From: Monosiga brevicollis MX1
Taxonomy: Eukaryota; Opisthokonta; Choanoflagellata; Craspedida; Salpingoecidae
Direction: 5' to 3'
Assembly: GCF_000002865.3 (NCBI RefSeq)
Contig: NW_001865091.1
Coordinates: forward strand, 32,041-94,973
DNA length: 62,933 bases
In this document: positions 38,265 to 50,200 of the stretch, one piece after another
How positions within the stretch are numbered: the stretch's first letter is position 1
Layout: every line of letters begins with the position of its first letter
Translations under genes and position numbers: made by a program
The notes under the pieces: generated by a model
Databases searched by the model: none
Seen by the model: only the letters and a program-made list of their open reading frames with translations
What the model was told of the DNA's origin: nothing

Positions 38265-38834
38265 NNNNNNNNNNNNNNNNNNNNNNNNNNNNNNNNNNNN
38301 NNNNNNNNNNNNNNNNNNNNNNNNNNNNNNNNNNNNNNNNNNNNNNNNNNNNNNNNNNNNNNNNNNNNNNNNNNNNNNNNNNNNNNNNNNNNNNNNNNNN
38401 NNNNNNNNNNNNNNNNNNNNNNNNNNNNNNNNNNNNNNNNNNNNNNNNNNNNNNNNNNNNNNNNNNNNNNNNNNNNNNNNNNNNNNNNNNNNNNNNNNNN
38501 NNNNNNNNNNNNNNNNNNNNNNNNNNNNNNNNNNNNNNNNNNNNNNNNNNNNNNNNNNNNNNNNNNNNNNNNNNNNNNNNNNNNNNNNNNNNNNNNNNNN
38601 NNNNNNNNNNNNNNNNNNNNNNNNNNNNNNNNNNNNNNNNNNNNNNNNNNNNNNNNNNNNNNNNNNNNNNNNNNNNNNNNNNNNNNNNNNNNNNNNNNNN
38701 NNNNNNNNNNNNNNNNNNNNNNNNNNNNNNNNNNNNNNNNNNNNNNNNNNNNNNNNNNNNNNNNNNNNNNNNNNNNNNNNNNNNNNNNNNNNNNNNNNNN
38801 NNNNNNNNNNNNNNNNNNNNNNNNNNNNNNNNNN
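38265..38834. other. Assembly gap
   Basis: 570 consecutive N. The right flank is a GA repeat, so the gap is probably a collapsed or unreadable repeat. Confidence 0.99.
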
Positions 38835-39409
38835 AGAGAGAGAGAGAGAGGGGGAGAGTGAGAAGAGAGAGAGAGAGGGGTAACCAGAGCAAGAAAAGAG
38901 CGAGAGAAGCAAAAAAACAGAGGGAACGAGAGAGGGGTGAATTTACGAGGGAGGTGGAAGAGAGAGATGGGGAGAAAAGAGATGTGGGCGGGACAGAGGT
39001 CAATTTCAGAGAGGCGAGAGGACAGAGGGAGAGTTTGAGAGATGGAACAAAAGGTCGGTAAAGGGAGAAAAAGGTGTGTAACGGCCAGATGGGAGTGACG
39101 CTGGCGGTTGGGGAGGCAGTCGGGACTAATCTCTGAAGCGGGCGCACGAGTGGGCATGCATCTCTGAGCTGCAAGGGTAGCTGGCTTGCTTCGGAAAGCG
39201 GTACCGAGTGACGGTTTGAAGCTCTCTCTGACATGCGGTTGTCAGCCAACCGCCTTCTCTTATGCCCAGTCTCCTCGTCTCCCCAAGTCTCTTTCCACAT
39301 TTGAGCGTTGGAAAATCGTCTGACATCTGACATTGGGTTTCCCAAAAGTCGTTCACCCCTTTCGCCTGCTGCCGGCTCGCTGGTCGGTCGGAAAGGGCAG
39401 CCGGGTCGC

Positions 39410-39611
39410 TTCCCTCATCCCCGGCGAATGGCATCCGGGCCCTCCGTGTCGATCAATTGAGCACTTAAAAACGGGGGGAAAGGATCAGGGCACATCGTGT
39501 GTGGATATTCTTCCCTGATCCCCGGTGAATGGCACCCGGGCCCGCCGTGCCTATCAATTGAGCGCTTCAGTACGGGGGAAAAGGATCAGGGTACATCGTG
39601 TGTGGATATCC
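39410..39611. repeat. 101-bp tandem duplication
   Basis: Two adjacent copies of exactly 101 bp (39410-39510 and 39511-39611). Each starts 'ttccct.atccccgg.gaat' and ends 'catcgtgtgtggatat.c'. By eye there are about 13 mismatches and no length change. Neither copy looks coding. Confidence 0.9.
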
Positions 39612-41084
39612 AACTGCACGGGGTGCTCGTGTCGTCGCACATCTTTGCCTGACTGAGTTTGCCCCTTTTTAACACTCAAAGTCCTGAACGGCAGCGGGTC
39701 ACTGATCCGGCAGACGGCGCATCTCATGACCGCAGTGCTGGTGCCTGCGCCTCGTGCTGTTGCAAAGAAAGAATAGACAGTCGTTTTGTTCCTCTGATTG
39801 ATAAAACGCCGGCTGGCGCACTGCACCCATGTCCTCGAATGCCGGCTCGTGTTCGAGACAAGAGGCGATCACGGCGACCGGGGTGGCGCGGGCGCACTGG
39901 CCAGGGAGGCGCGAGGTGTCTGGCGAGGGAGCGTCAGTGTCGTGAAGATTGGAGCGCACTAGAGAGGATCGAGCCAGTCGTGACAAGCACTGCTCTGTAG
40001 TCGCGGGCATACTGCTCTGTACCACAGGAGTGGGAGCGTATGAAGAGGGTCGGGCAGGGAGTGACCACAGGGAGGAGGCCAGCATAAAGGCATCATCTTC
40101 ATGGCCGTGTCTTCTCCCTCAAACGTTTCGATCCCGGTCGTGAGCCCACACAGCAGCCCGCTGTTGCTGCAATCATCGGCGACGGGCGACACCACAACCC
40201 TCGAGTCGAACAAAGACGCCGTTCCCACTCATGCCCGGGAGTCACACGGCCACCAAGACACCCATTTTCAGCGCGCACAGCCCTTTTCCAAACCCCAAAC
40301 TTGGTCTCGGCCCTCCGCCCTCCGCCAATCTCACCTCGCCTCGACAACTCCCTCTTGCTATGTGGGTCACGCTTCGTTTCGTGCCAAAGGGTACGACTCC
40401 AATGGGATCCGACATGTCCCCCGGCGCGATTTTGGTTTTGACATCGCTCTGCTTGGCTCGCTCGTTGCTGGCGGTGTGACACCGTTGCCTGGGGACAGTC
40501 GTCCGATCGGGCCTCAACAAATGCGCCGATTCCCCTCTCATGTCCAGAGGCCCGTGGCAGTGACATCCTGCCCTCCCGTTCCACACGTCCGCGTTTGGCG
40601 CTGATGCCCCCCACACCAGCGGTGCCAGCAGGTACCGCACGAGGTTTGTCTAGATGGCTGGCCCGCATGCCCCGTTCCCGCCTTTCTGAATGGCCATGTG
40701 GCTGCCCCGTGCTGCATTCGGACTGTGGACCACGCATACCAATGTGACTACGACCGCCCCCATGCTCATCTGCATGGTCATTCCTCGCGTCAGCAAATGT
40801 CCTCCAACCCCAAGCACAGCCTATGCGATTGACCTGAACATGCCCTTTGCTAGGTGTGTGCCCAAGCCCTTCACGGAAGAACGCAAGGCCATGCTCTTTT
40901 GACTCACACTGCCGCCGCCTCGTCATTTCCCCTTTTCCCTGTTTCCGCCCTTCCTCTCGCCTCTGGCCCCGAGCGCCAAGCGTCACGCCCCTACGCCCGC
41001 CACCCCAGAACCTTTGAAAAATCCTTTGCGCATGGCCACGGGCGCCCAGCATCCGTCATCCACAATTACACTCGGCTCGCCATC

Positions 41085-43946
41085 ATGCCCTGCCCTCGTT
41101 CCCTCCCCGGCACCACGGCCAACCATCCCATCACGCGCGGTCTTTTGACCCGCTCGTCGGGTGCATGTCGTATCTTGATCCTTCTCCTCCTCACCCTGTC
41201 TGCCCTCGGTCACGCCAACCTTACACCTTCCGAAGACAACCTCGGCGATTTTTTCTATGGCAGCCAACGTTTCATTGCTCTCGAGGTTCGAGGACTTGGT
41301 CACCTTGACGTCGTCCAGCGTAGCTCGTCTCACATCAAACACTCCCAGATTCTCACGCCCTTTCCGTGCACGTGTAGAGCGAGGCTCAGGGTGTCAAAGT
41401 AAAACACGCCTAGCAAGGCTTTGCCCTTGTTTCAGGCTTCTCATCGGGATTCCAGCTAACTCCACGCAGTCAGTCTGCCGCTCCGCCGCACCGATGCTCC
41501 TGTACAGGCTCAAGTTTGACCCCCTCTCCGGCTACCAACGTGCCAAATTCTTCAACCTCTTAGGTGGGCGCTGCAACTGCCATGACATTGAACCATGCTC
41601 CGATTTCGCGACGCAGTCCTGTTTCCGAGCTAAAGCCTGCTTTGACGACAACCAGAAGAGCTGCCTGCGCTTCCGAGGCTGCGATGAAGATGATGACGAT
41701 CAACACCGCAAGCGCGTACGCCCAATGCTCATCTTCTCCCACGTTTTCTTTCTCACCGCTGTCACAGTCGGACGCGGCCCACACGTTGGTTAATCCTCAC
41801 TCATGTTGGCGTCTTTCAACAGGTGAAGCTGGCTGCCACCTGCGGTGGCCGAGGTGGCTCAGCCTTGTCAGACCGTGACAAAAAGCGCGTCTTCAAAATT
41901 CTCACCAACGTCGTCAACAACTGCGAGTATATTGATGAGGTTCGCATCCGACCATTTGCAACTTGCACTGATTCGCGTTCCCGAAAGGTTCCAGTGCATT
42001 GGTGGGGTTTGCCTTGACCACCTGGCCCGGCCATTCATCCTCTCAGCCATGTCGCGTGCGACTTCGTGACGAAGACGACCTGAAGCTGTCTGAAAAATCG
42101 ACTAAAAAACGCTATGACATCAAGGTCAAAGTCCAAACAAAGCAGGTACGTGAGCATGCGTGTGCGTGGTTGAATGTACACGGGCGCCTTCCTGACTGGC
42201 CTCACACCTTCCAAACATGATCGTTTGTGCGTATGCTCGAAACACTGTCTGCAACCACAATTATATTCCACGCAGGACGCAAAGGCCCTGAAAAAGTGCT
42301 TGAAAAAAATCGATGACCGTCTACTACAAAGAAAAGACTGCGTCGTGCGCATAAAGTCCAGTCTGCTTCCTTTGCCGCTCACATCAACATCGACCACATC
42401 GACCACATCGATCACATCGACTAGCACAAGCACCACGGCAACGACGACCAGCACGACTAGTACGGCTAGCATGACGACCACGACCACGACGACCACGACG
42501 ACCACGACAACCGAAACGACTACAACCAGCACGACCAGCACGACCAGCACGACTAGCACGACCAGCACGACCAACACGACCACCACGAGTACCACGACGA
42601 CCACAGCCAGCACGACCAGCACGAGTACCACGACCACCACGAACACGAGTACCACGAGTACCACGAGTACCACGAGTACCACGACCACCACGACTAGCAC
42701 GACCACCACGAGTACCACGACTAGCACTAGCACCACGACCACCACGAGTACCACCAGTACCACGACCACGACAACCAGCACGACTAGCACGAGTACCACG
42801 ACCACCACGAGTACCACGACCACCACGAGTACCACGAGTACCACGACCACCACAACTAGCACAACCAGCACAACCAGCACAACCAGCACAACCAGCATAA
42901 CCAGCACGACCACCACGACCACCACGAGTACCACGACCAGCACGACGACAACGACCAGCACGACGACAACGACCAGCACGAGTACCACGACCAGCACGAC
43001 GACAACGACCACCACGAGTACCACGACCACCACGAGTACCACGACTAGCACTAGCACCACGACCACCACGAGTACCACGACTAGCACCAGCACGAGTACC
43101 ACGACCAGCACGAGTACCACGACTAGCACTACCACCACTTGTACCACGAGTACCACGAGTACCACGACCACGACCACAATAACTACCAGCACGAGTACCA
43201 CGACCACGACAACCAGCACGACTAGCACGAGTACCACGACCACCACGAGTACCACGACCACCACGAGTACCACGAGTACCACGACCAACACGACGACAAC
43301 GACCAGCACGAGTACCACGACCACGACGACCATCACGACCACCACGAGTACCACGAGTACCACGAGTACCACAAGCACCACGAGTACCACGACCACAACA
43401 ACCACAACAACTACCACGACCAGTACGACTAGCAAACCGAGCACAGCTACCACAACCACATCAACCAGCACAACTAGCACAGCCAGCACAACCTCTACAA
43501 CCAATGCCGCGACCAGCGCGACTATTACAACCACCACTACAAACCAGGCGCCCAATCCTACGACAACTACGACCACGTTGGATACAGCATCAACTACGAG
43601 TGGTGCAGTGCCCGGGTGGATAGCGGGTGGATCGCGTGAATCTTGCTTTGACGCATGCAGTGCGCTGGGGCTGCCATGCCAAGACGGCCCATTGGATGCA
43701 ATCAATTCTCCGGCGCGTTTTATGGACGTTGTTACTCAAGGCCTTGGGCTACCCGAGACAACATGTCGGAACGCACCAAGTCAATCTGGCAGTGGAAACG
43801 CGCCTTTCATGACAACCAACGGTGGCTGCTCATATCCAAGCGGCTCAAGTTCGCCGATTTTGTGCGAGACAACCCCGTCGAATCCGACGTTTCGCCGTAT
43901 TTGTTGCTGTTCGCCTGATCCTACTGCTTGTCCGGCAAGTTTCTAA
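41085..43946 (+). CDS. Secreted mucin-like protein with Cys-rich head and tail
   Basis: Five exons, all phase 0: 41085-41285, 41470-41715, 41823-41939, 42047-42145, 42276-43946, giving 776 residues. A hydrophobic leader ([16 protein letters not shown]) follows a 28-residue basic N-region. Then comes a Cys-rich head of about 190 residues ([55 protein letters not shown]) that I cannot assign. Next is a Thr/Ser array of about 350 residues and a C-terminal module ([20 protein letters not shown] to [11 protein letters not shown]) of a type seen in secreted proteins of several protists. The role is probably extracellular coat or mucus (inference from composition). The exon join at 41939/42047 rests on phase and a CTCTCAG acceptor. 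The antisense Val-rich frame is an artefact of the repeat. Confidence 0.72.
42385..43440 (+). repeat. Thr/Ser-coding tandem repeat (mucin domain)
   Basis: About 1 kb built from 'acgagtaccacgaccacc' and 'agcacgacc'-type units, translating as runs of T with spaced S. The density of Thr/Ser predicts heavy O-glycosylation. Confidence 0.9.
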
Positions 43947-44223
43947 GGACAGTGTCGCTCTGGCATCTTGACGGGTTGACGACGGAGCGCGAGAGAACAG
44001 TGGTATCAGGTTTGAGCCGCTCTTTTAGTTCAGGATTTTGGTTTGGCACTGTGCTGTGCTTGCCGTGGCACCAAGTCTGTCAATAGTATTTGTATGCACA
44101 CATGTTTGTGTGCGGGGCTTGCACGTATTGTCTTCTTTGCCTCGCTCAATTTACTCATGTTATTACAAGGGCTGGAAGCATCGACCTTGACGCAAAATTA
44201 AAATAGGGCCGAAGACTTGAAAG
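43947..44223. other. Convergent 3' intergenic spacer
   Basis: A 277-bp space between the mucin stop and the ankyrin stop, presumably both 3' UTRs. Confidence 0.6.
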
Positions 44224-45148
44224 CTATATTGTGGCCAGACTGGGCTGTGCAAAGATTTGGGCAATGTCGTCCCAACTGTTGAGCTTGGCCACGTTGAGTG
44301 GAGTCTCTCCTCGCTGTGGGAAGTAGGCCAAAGCCAAATTTTTAAAAAAAAAAAATGAGCTTTATGGGATAGGCACAAGGTTTTTGCCAAAGTTTCCAGG
44401 AAGAGCGATTTCTCTTTGCACGAGGCACGCTTACACGATCCAGGACGTTGATTTGAGCGTGTGCCTCAACCAGGCGCTTGATAATGTCGAGGTGACCGTA
44501 GCGGCAGCTCCAGTGCAGTGGTGTCCAGCCCGTCTGAATATGATGTGTTGCCACAGGAAGTGAACAACAAGCCGGGCAAAGCTGTGGATGACTGGGTTGA
44601 GAGGGCTCACGTTTTCTTTGGCGTTGACATTGGCACCGGCATTGAGCAAGGCCTCAACGATTGCGGTTCTTCCATTTGCGCAGGCGATGTGAAGCGGCGT
44701 TCGACCGAGCTGAGGGCCACGATCGGATTGATGGGATTGAGAAAGCACAGGGCCAGGCAAATGAGCATGCTATTTGTTTGTATGTCCATGCCGTGGGTTT
44801 GTGTGATCGAGACCCCGTCCCGTGTATGTGTGAGGGTGGGCGAGCGAACCGTGGTCTGGGCATCGACAGATGCACCGGCGGCAAGAAAGCGGTGAACCAG
44901 GTCAATGTGGCCCCGAGCGCAGGCCCAGTGCAGCGGAGCGTTTCCATCCTGTCGCGTGGTTGAAGGAGGGGGTGAGCGAGGATACTGGGGGAGGCCAACG
45001 CAGTTGAAGAGCGCAACGGGACCTTTGGGCTCAGAGTGAGAGCAAGCGTCTGAACATCATCTGGGTGCTGGATGTCAAGATAGGCTGAGGCAGGCAGGCT
45101 GGAGGCACTGCGACATGCGGAACGAAGGCGTTGCCCTCGACGGGCCAT
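44224..45148 (-). CDS. Small ankyrin protein, three repeats encoded by three 99-nt exons
   Basis: Five exons, all phase 0: 45148-45023 (42 residues), 44948-44850, 44709-44611, 44533-44435 (99 nt, 33 residues each) and 44313-44224 (29 residues plus stop), giving 170 residues. The middle exons are textbook repeats: DGNAPLHWACARGHIDLVHR, LGRTPLHIACANGRTAIVEA (then LLNAGANVNAKEN) and TGWTPLHWSCRYGHLDIIKR. The last exon is a capping repeat (RGETPLNVAKLNSWDDIAQI). The start is the ATG of MARRGQRLRSACRSASSLPA; upstream codons in frame lead into non-coding-looking sequence. There is no other domain. It is likely a small intracellular binding protein; the partner is unknown. Confidence 0.82.
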
Positions 45149-45364
45149 CGTAGCGGTGGTCTGTGGAGCGGGGCTGCTGATGCAGTCGATGGCAGCATCA
45201 GAGTCAGCTTGGCCAGGCGCCCTGGAATGGCTGGCCCAAGCCTCGGCACACCACGCCACAGCGACCAGCATGTTGTGCAAAAAGGATCAAGCTCAGGAAG
45301 CCAAAGGGGATCAGGAAAGAGGGGGAGAGCCAGAAGCTGTTTGTCGTATCAGGATGAAGGCACA

Positions 45365-45610
45365 AGTGTTTTGAGAGGCAGGAGGAAGAGGGGAGGAAGA
45401 GGGATGGAAGGAGGCAGAGGGGAAGGAGGATGGGAGGAGGGATGGGAGGCAGGAGGAAGGAGGAGGAAGAAGGAATGGGAGGCAGGAGGAAGGAGGAGGA
45501 AGAAAGGAAGGAGGAGGCAGAGGGGATAGAAGGAGGCAGAGAGGAAGGAGGAGGCAGAAAGGAAGAGGGGATAGAAGGAGGAGGCAGAGAGGAGGCAGAG
45601 AGGATGGGGG
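45365..45610. repeat. Purine-rich AGG minisatellite
   Basis: Irregular tandem 'gaggaggcagagaggaa' units over about 245 bp, one strand almost entirely purine, located 220 bp upstream of the small ankyrin gene start. Confidence 0.85.
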
Positions 45611-46479
45611 AAGCAGCAGGTGTCAAATGCGCTGCAGCGGCGTCTCTCTCTTTTTTTTTTTTTTTTTGCCGAAATCCGGAGAGACGTCCGCATGCTGACA
45701 ATTCCAACAGGAGTTTATATTGAAGAGTTACATGTGAAATTGGTATTTTAGTCAACGCAAGGTTTGAAGGAAGAGTGTATAGTATGACATAGTGTACACA
45801 TCAATTGATAATTTTGGATGACAATGACGCGACTCGAAAACGCCCTCTGGCCATGCGCCCATCAAAGGAAGTTGTAGCGACTAGCCGACTTTACGTAGAT
45901 AGCAAGGCATGTACAATGATAACTGATGCATAACGTTATAGGGATGATGCATGTGTAATTAGTTGACGTGGTGTGTCAACTCCAATTGCGGTGATACGTG
46001 TGGCATGGGGGCGCTGCACGTATGTGCCATACGATCGGCAAGTGTGATGATATCAAGGGAAATCGTTGTAAAGTGGTGCGTATCGGTGTGGTAATGTGTG
46101 TGGGGTGTGTGACTTTGGCATCTGCCATGTATGGCCCGAGTGGACATGAGCGCCCTCTTGCCATCCTCCCTCTTGCTCGTTCCTTTCGATTTCCGTTCAT
46201 CTCTAGAACGAATGGGTAGTGGTGAACACCTCTCTGACATTATCACGACCGATCTGATTGCTCTCTGCTTTCTGCTTTTAAAATACTTTGCAGACTATCT
46301 AAAAACCTTGCCCCTCTCTGAATGTTGTGCATGTTTTCACTCCCTCTCTACCTCCGAGCCCTCCCTCAAAACGTACCTCTACCCCAGCCCCCCTCGTACC
46401 TCCCTCCCTCTAGCCCCCCCCCCTCCGCGCACGGCTCATTAAAGAGAGAGAGAAAAAAAAAAACATTTTCGCGCCGCGC

Positions 46480-46504
46480 GCTCTCTCTCTCTCTCTCTCC
46501 GGGC

Positions 46505-46546
<42 letters not shown>
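46480..46546. repeat. CT run followed by TG run
   Basis: (CT)n at 46480-46499 and (TG)n at 46507-46544, about 700 bp upstream of the PA14 receptor start. Confidence 0.9.
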
Positions 46547-47249
46547 CAGTGTCTTTTGCGCGGCCCGCTCGCTCTCTGGGCTTCGCGTGCGCGGGCTCGC
46601 TCTGCGCTTGTGGCCGTGTGCAGTGCGGGTTCTGGCTTTTTTTTTTGCTTCTGTCTCGGGGTGATTTCCATCTCTGTCTCGGTCGTCGTGTGTTGCTCCT
46701 TCGCGCGTCAGCTCCCCAGAATCCTGAGCCCTCACGCACTCTTCCTTTTCGTCTGCCCCCGTCCGGGCTCTCCTCCTCTTCTGGTGCTGCAGGGGGGGGA
46801 CCTTTTTATCTTGCGCAGGCTTTCAGACACGTCGATTCTGACATGTACGTGTTCTTTCGACCGCCGCCCCGGCTTGCCCGGGCTTGCCCGCCTCCCTGCC
46901 GTGCCCTGCGCTGACCCCCACACGCGCATGTCGCACCCATGAATCGCCGCGCTCGCTCGGCGTAGAAATCATGGCATTCGAATGCTAGTGCCTTCAAATC
47001 CCTCTTCCGCTGTTCAGAGGCGAGCGTGTTTCCTCTCCCTCTGTCCCCCTCTTTCCGCACGCAGTCACCCGAGGCGCGCATCGCGGTAAGGCCTGATCAC
47101 GCGTGACTTGCTGTTCTAGCGATCAATTTTGAGCCAAAATCGTGTGCTGACTCTTGAACGGTGAAAAGTTGTTCTATGCTCACCGCCGCCCGCCCCCCAC
47201 CTGTTGTACGGCCCTTGGTGCGGCACAATCTAGCCAGCCAACCGGCGCC

Positions 47250-50200
47250 ATGATCCATTCAAATAGGGTCGTGCCCTTGCTCATGGGCCTGTGCCTGGTC
47301 TTGTCTCAACTGGCCGACGTCACGCAAGGTATCCTTGCTCACCCCCCTCGCCTGTTTTCCCTCTTTGCCCCTTGTAATTTTTTTTTTTTTAGATTTTTTT
47401 TAATTGTTTATGTGTGTGTGTGTGGTTATATGATGCCAAGTCTTACTCCAAATCCCCTTGTACAGGTGCATGTGAGGTCGGAGGCTGCAATCATGGTCAG
47501 TGCAACACCACAAGCAACGCTTGTGAGTGCGAGCCCGGCTTTTTTGGCCCTGCGTGTGCCTTTGAACAATGCAACGAGATGCGGGCGTTTCGCCCCGGTC
47601 TGTTGGTCAACATGTACGACGACTACAGCTTCAGGTCCATGGACGGCGGGCAAACGGTCTGGCCCTATATCAGCTTTGATTGGAACTACGGCGCCCCGTA
47701 TCCTCTTCCCTCGGACCACTTCTCCCTCCTGGCCCAAGGGGTGCTACGTCCCACCCAAACGGGCTACTACAAATTTCAATGCCGCTACCGTCAAGGCGCC
47801 TGCCGTATCTTTGTGGATCGCAATCAGACGACCACCGAGCAGGCCATGTACCTTTCTGCCGGCCAAGCGTATCGCCTCAAGCTGGAGTTTCAGCACTCCA
47901 CAAGCCACACCTATTGGTACTTTGATTGGTCTGGCCCCCTCGCCGACCCAGGGGCCGAGCCCAGCTTTGCCCCTGTGCCCGCCGACCACCTGGAACACGA
48001 GGCTGTGTGCACCGCCGGCTGCTCTGCTCGTGGCTGCTGCGAAGTCTCCGATCAGTGCTTTTGCCCCGAAGGTTTTACCGGCAGCGACTGTAGCGTGCCC
48101 ATTGACACCCCAAACTGCGGCACGGACCATCCACAGGGGCCCTACTTGCCGGGCGGCGTCAACATTGCCCTCTATAGCGACTATTATTGGGGGTCTGGGC
48201 AACCACCCGTGACTCAGCTCACCCAACGCTCGCCTTACTTTAGCGCTGGTTACGGCACGCCGTCCTCTCTCATCAGCAACCGTGATTACTGGTCTCTCAC
48301 CTTTTACGGCAAGCTGCGCGTCAACGTCACGGGGTGGTACACCTTTCAGACCACCATGGGCAGTGGATATGGTGTTGCGCTCATCGGACCCCATGCCGTT
48401 ATCATGCCCCTCATGGGCAGCACCAGCCGCGACATCTTCCTCATCGGTGGCCGCCTCTATGATCTGCACGCCAGCTACAAACACAGCGTCAACTCGGGCC
48501 ACTTTCGTCTGCGTTGGGCACCTCCAGGTCAAGAACTGGTCACCATCCCCACTTCAGAACTTTTCACTCCGACCCAGGGCAGCTATTGCCAAATCGGTTT
48601 TCTTTGCAACGAAACCGGCTTCAACAACAACGGCGCCTGCCTATGCGATCCCCTTCATGAAGGCGAACACTGTGAGCATTATCGCTGCCGCTCTGACGAA
48701 TGTCGCTACCACGACAATTGCTACGATGAGGCCTATGGCAGTGACGACGCCGAATGCAATGGCCAGGGGCGGTGTGTCGCTGGTGTTTGCGAGTGCGAGG
48801 ATGGCTTTACGGATCACAGCCAGTGCACCCGCGAAGGCTGTACCGATGCGTCAGACTGCTCCAACCACGGGGCGTGTGGGTTGGATGGTATTTGTCAATG
48901 TGAGACCGGGTACATGGGCGAGTTTTGCGAGCTGACCGTCTGCGGAAATGATCGCGCCACGCTCGCCGGTTTGATTGCCACCTACTACGACGGCAGCGCC
49001 TTTAACGAAAGGCGCGCCATGGTGGCGGTTCCCACCGTTTATCTCGACATTGACTATGGCGCCCCACATCCCGGACTGCCAAGCGACTACTTTAGCGTGG
49101 TCTATGCGGGGTTTGTGCGGCCCAAGGAAACGGGCTGGTATCGCTTCCGACTGCGCCGTGAGAATAGCGATGCGTACATTTATATGAATCAGACCTCCTA
49201 CGACGACAATGCCATGCTCCTGACGCGCGCCGAACAGCTGCGCATCAAACTTGAATGGCGCCACTACACATCAGACACATCGCTGTATTTCGAGTGGATG
49301 GGGCCGTTTCCCAATTCGACGCTGGCGCAGGCAGCACCGTCGAGCGAGTTTACGATTGTTCCGGAACACGTGCTGCTGCACAAGGCGGTGTGTCCCGGGG
49401 GATGCTCGGGCCGTGGCTGCTGTGTGGCAGCGGACACCTGCTCGTGTGATCCGGGCTTTACCGGGCCGCGGTGCGAAGTGGCTTTTTCCGAGTGTGGAGA
49501 CGATGCCCCTGAAGGCAACCTAGAGTCGGGTGGTCTGCGTGCGCGGTTCTACGATGAGCGCCTTGAGGACGCTTTGACCAGCACTGCTGCCTGGGTTGAT
49601 AGCGGAGTCCGCACGGTCATTAGCTCTCACTGGGGTTATGGTGCGCCGGCCTCGGGCATCGACAACGACTACTGGACAATCGTTTATACGGGCTACCTGC
49701 TCCCGATCCAGTCAGGCTGGCACCGAATTCGTGCAAGAACCGACTCGATGGACGCTCGGCTGTACCTGGGTGGGGTGCGGCTCTTCACGTGGACGACGGC
49801 CTGGACTCAGAGTGTCTACCTCGTGGCGGGCCGTCTTTACAACATCCGCTTTGATGCACGTGACGGCACGTCAGACGCTGGCGTGTGGCTTTATTGGGAA
49901 GGCCCGGGCTTTATGGAGCAAATTATTCCAAAGACCAATCTCTTTCACTATGAAACTGGCTTTGCTTGCTCCTGCGGGGTCGACGCTTGTACGACCTACG
50001 AGCGCGGTGTCTGTGCCAACGGCCTGTGCGTGTGCCACGGCCAGTTTGAGGGCGAGCACTGTGAGCACTATCGCTGCCGTGCCGACGAGTGCCGCTACCA
50101 TGACAACTGCTACGATGAAGCCTATGGCAGTGACGATGCCGAGTGCAACGGTCAAGGCCGCTGCATGGCCGGTCTTTGTGAATGCCCATCGGGTCTCACC

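Larger units (their letters stand above)
37538..41084. other. Gene-poor stretch with assembly gap
   Basis: Purine-rich sequence at 37570-38100, a 570-base N gap at 38265-38834, GA repeats abutting the gap (38835-38880), a 101-bp tandem duplication at 39410-39611, then GC-rich sequence. Open frames at 40099-41052 (minus), 40101-40604 (plus) and 40690-40902 (plus) show no domain or convincing splice context, so I do not call them. A diverged mobile element cannot be excluded at 39100-41000. Confidence 0.5.
45149..47249. promoter_or_regulatory. Divergent intergenic region, small ankyrin gene and PA14 receptor
   Basis: Holds a purine-rich GGAGG minisatellite (45365-45610), an AT-richer stretch (45700-45960) and CT/TG microsatellites (46480-46546), then GC-rich sequence up to the PA14 receptor start. 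No coding frame is supported. Confidence 0.5.

Noticed and set aside
40099-41052. 317-residue minus-strand open frame and overlapping plus-strand frames
   Set aside because: Arg/Gly-rich composition typical of GC-rich non-coding DNA, no domain, no splice context. Left as unassigned, with a possible mobile-element remnant mentioned.
42035-43705. 556-residue minus-strand open frame rich in Val/Leu
   Set aside because: It is the antisense of the Thr/Ser mucin array; the repeat lacks stops on both strands. Low complexity with no splice or start context.
46950-47010. Possible tRNA (TTCAAATCC-like box)
   Set aside because: No matching A box, acceptor stem or cloverleaf could be drawn.
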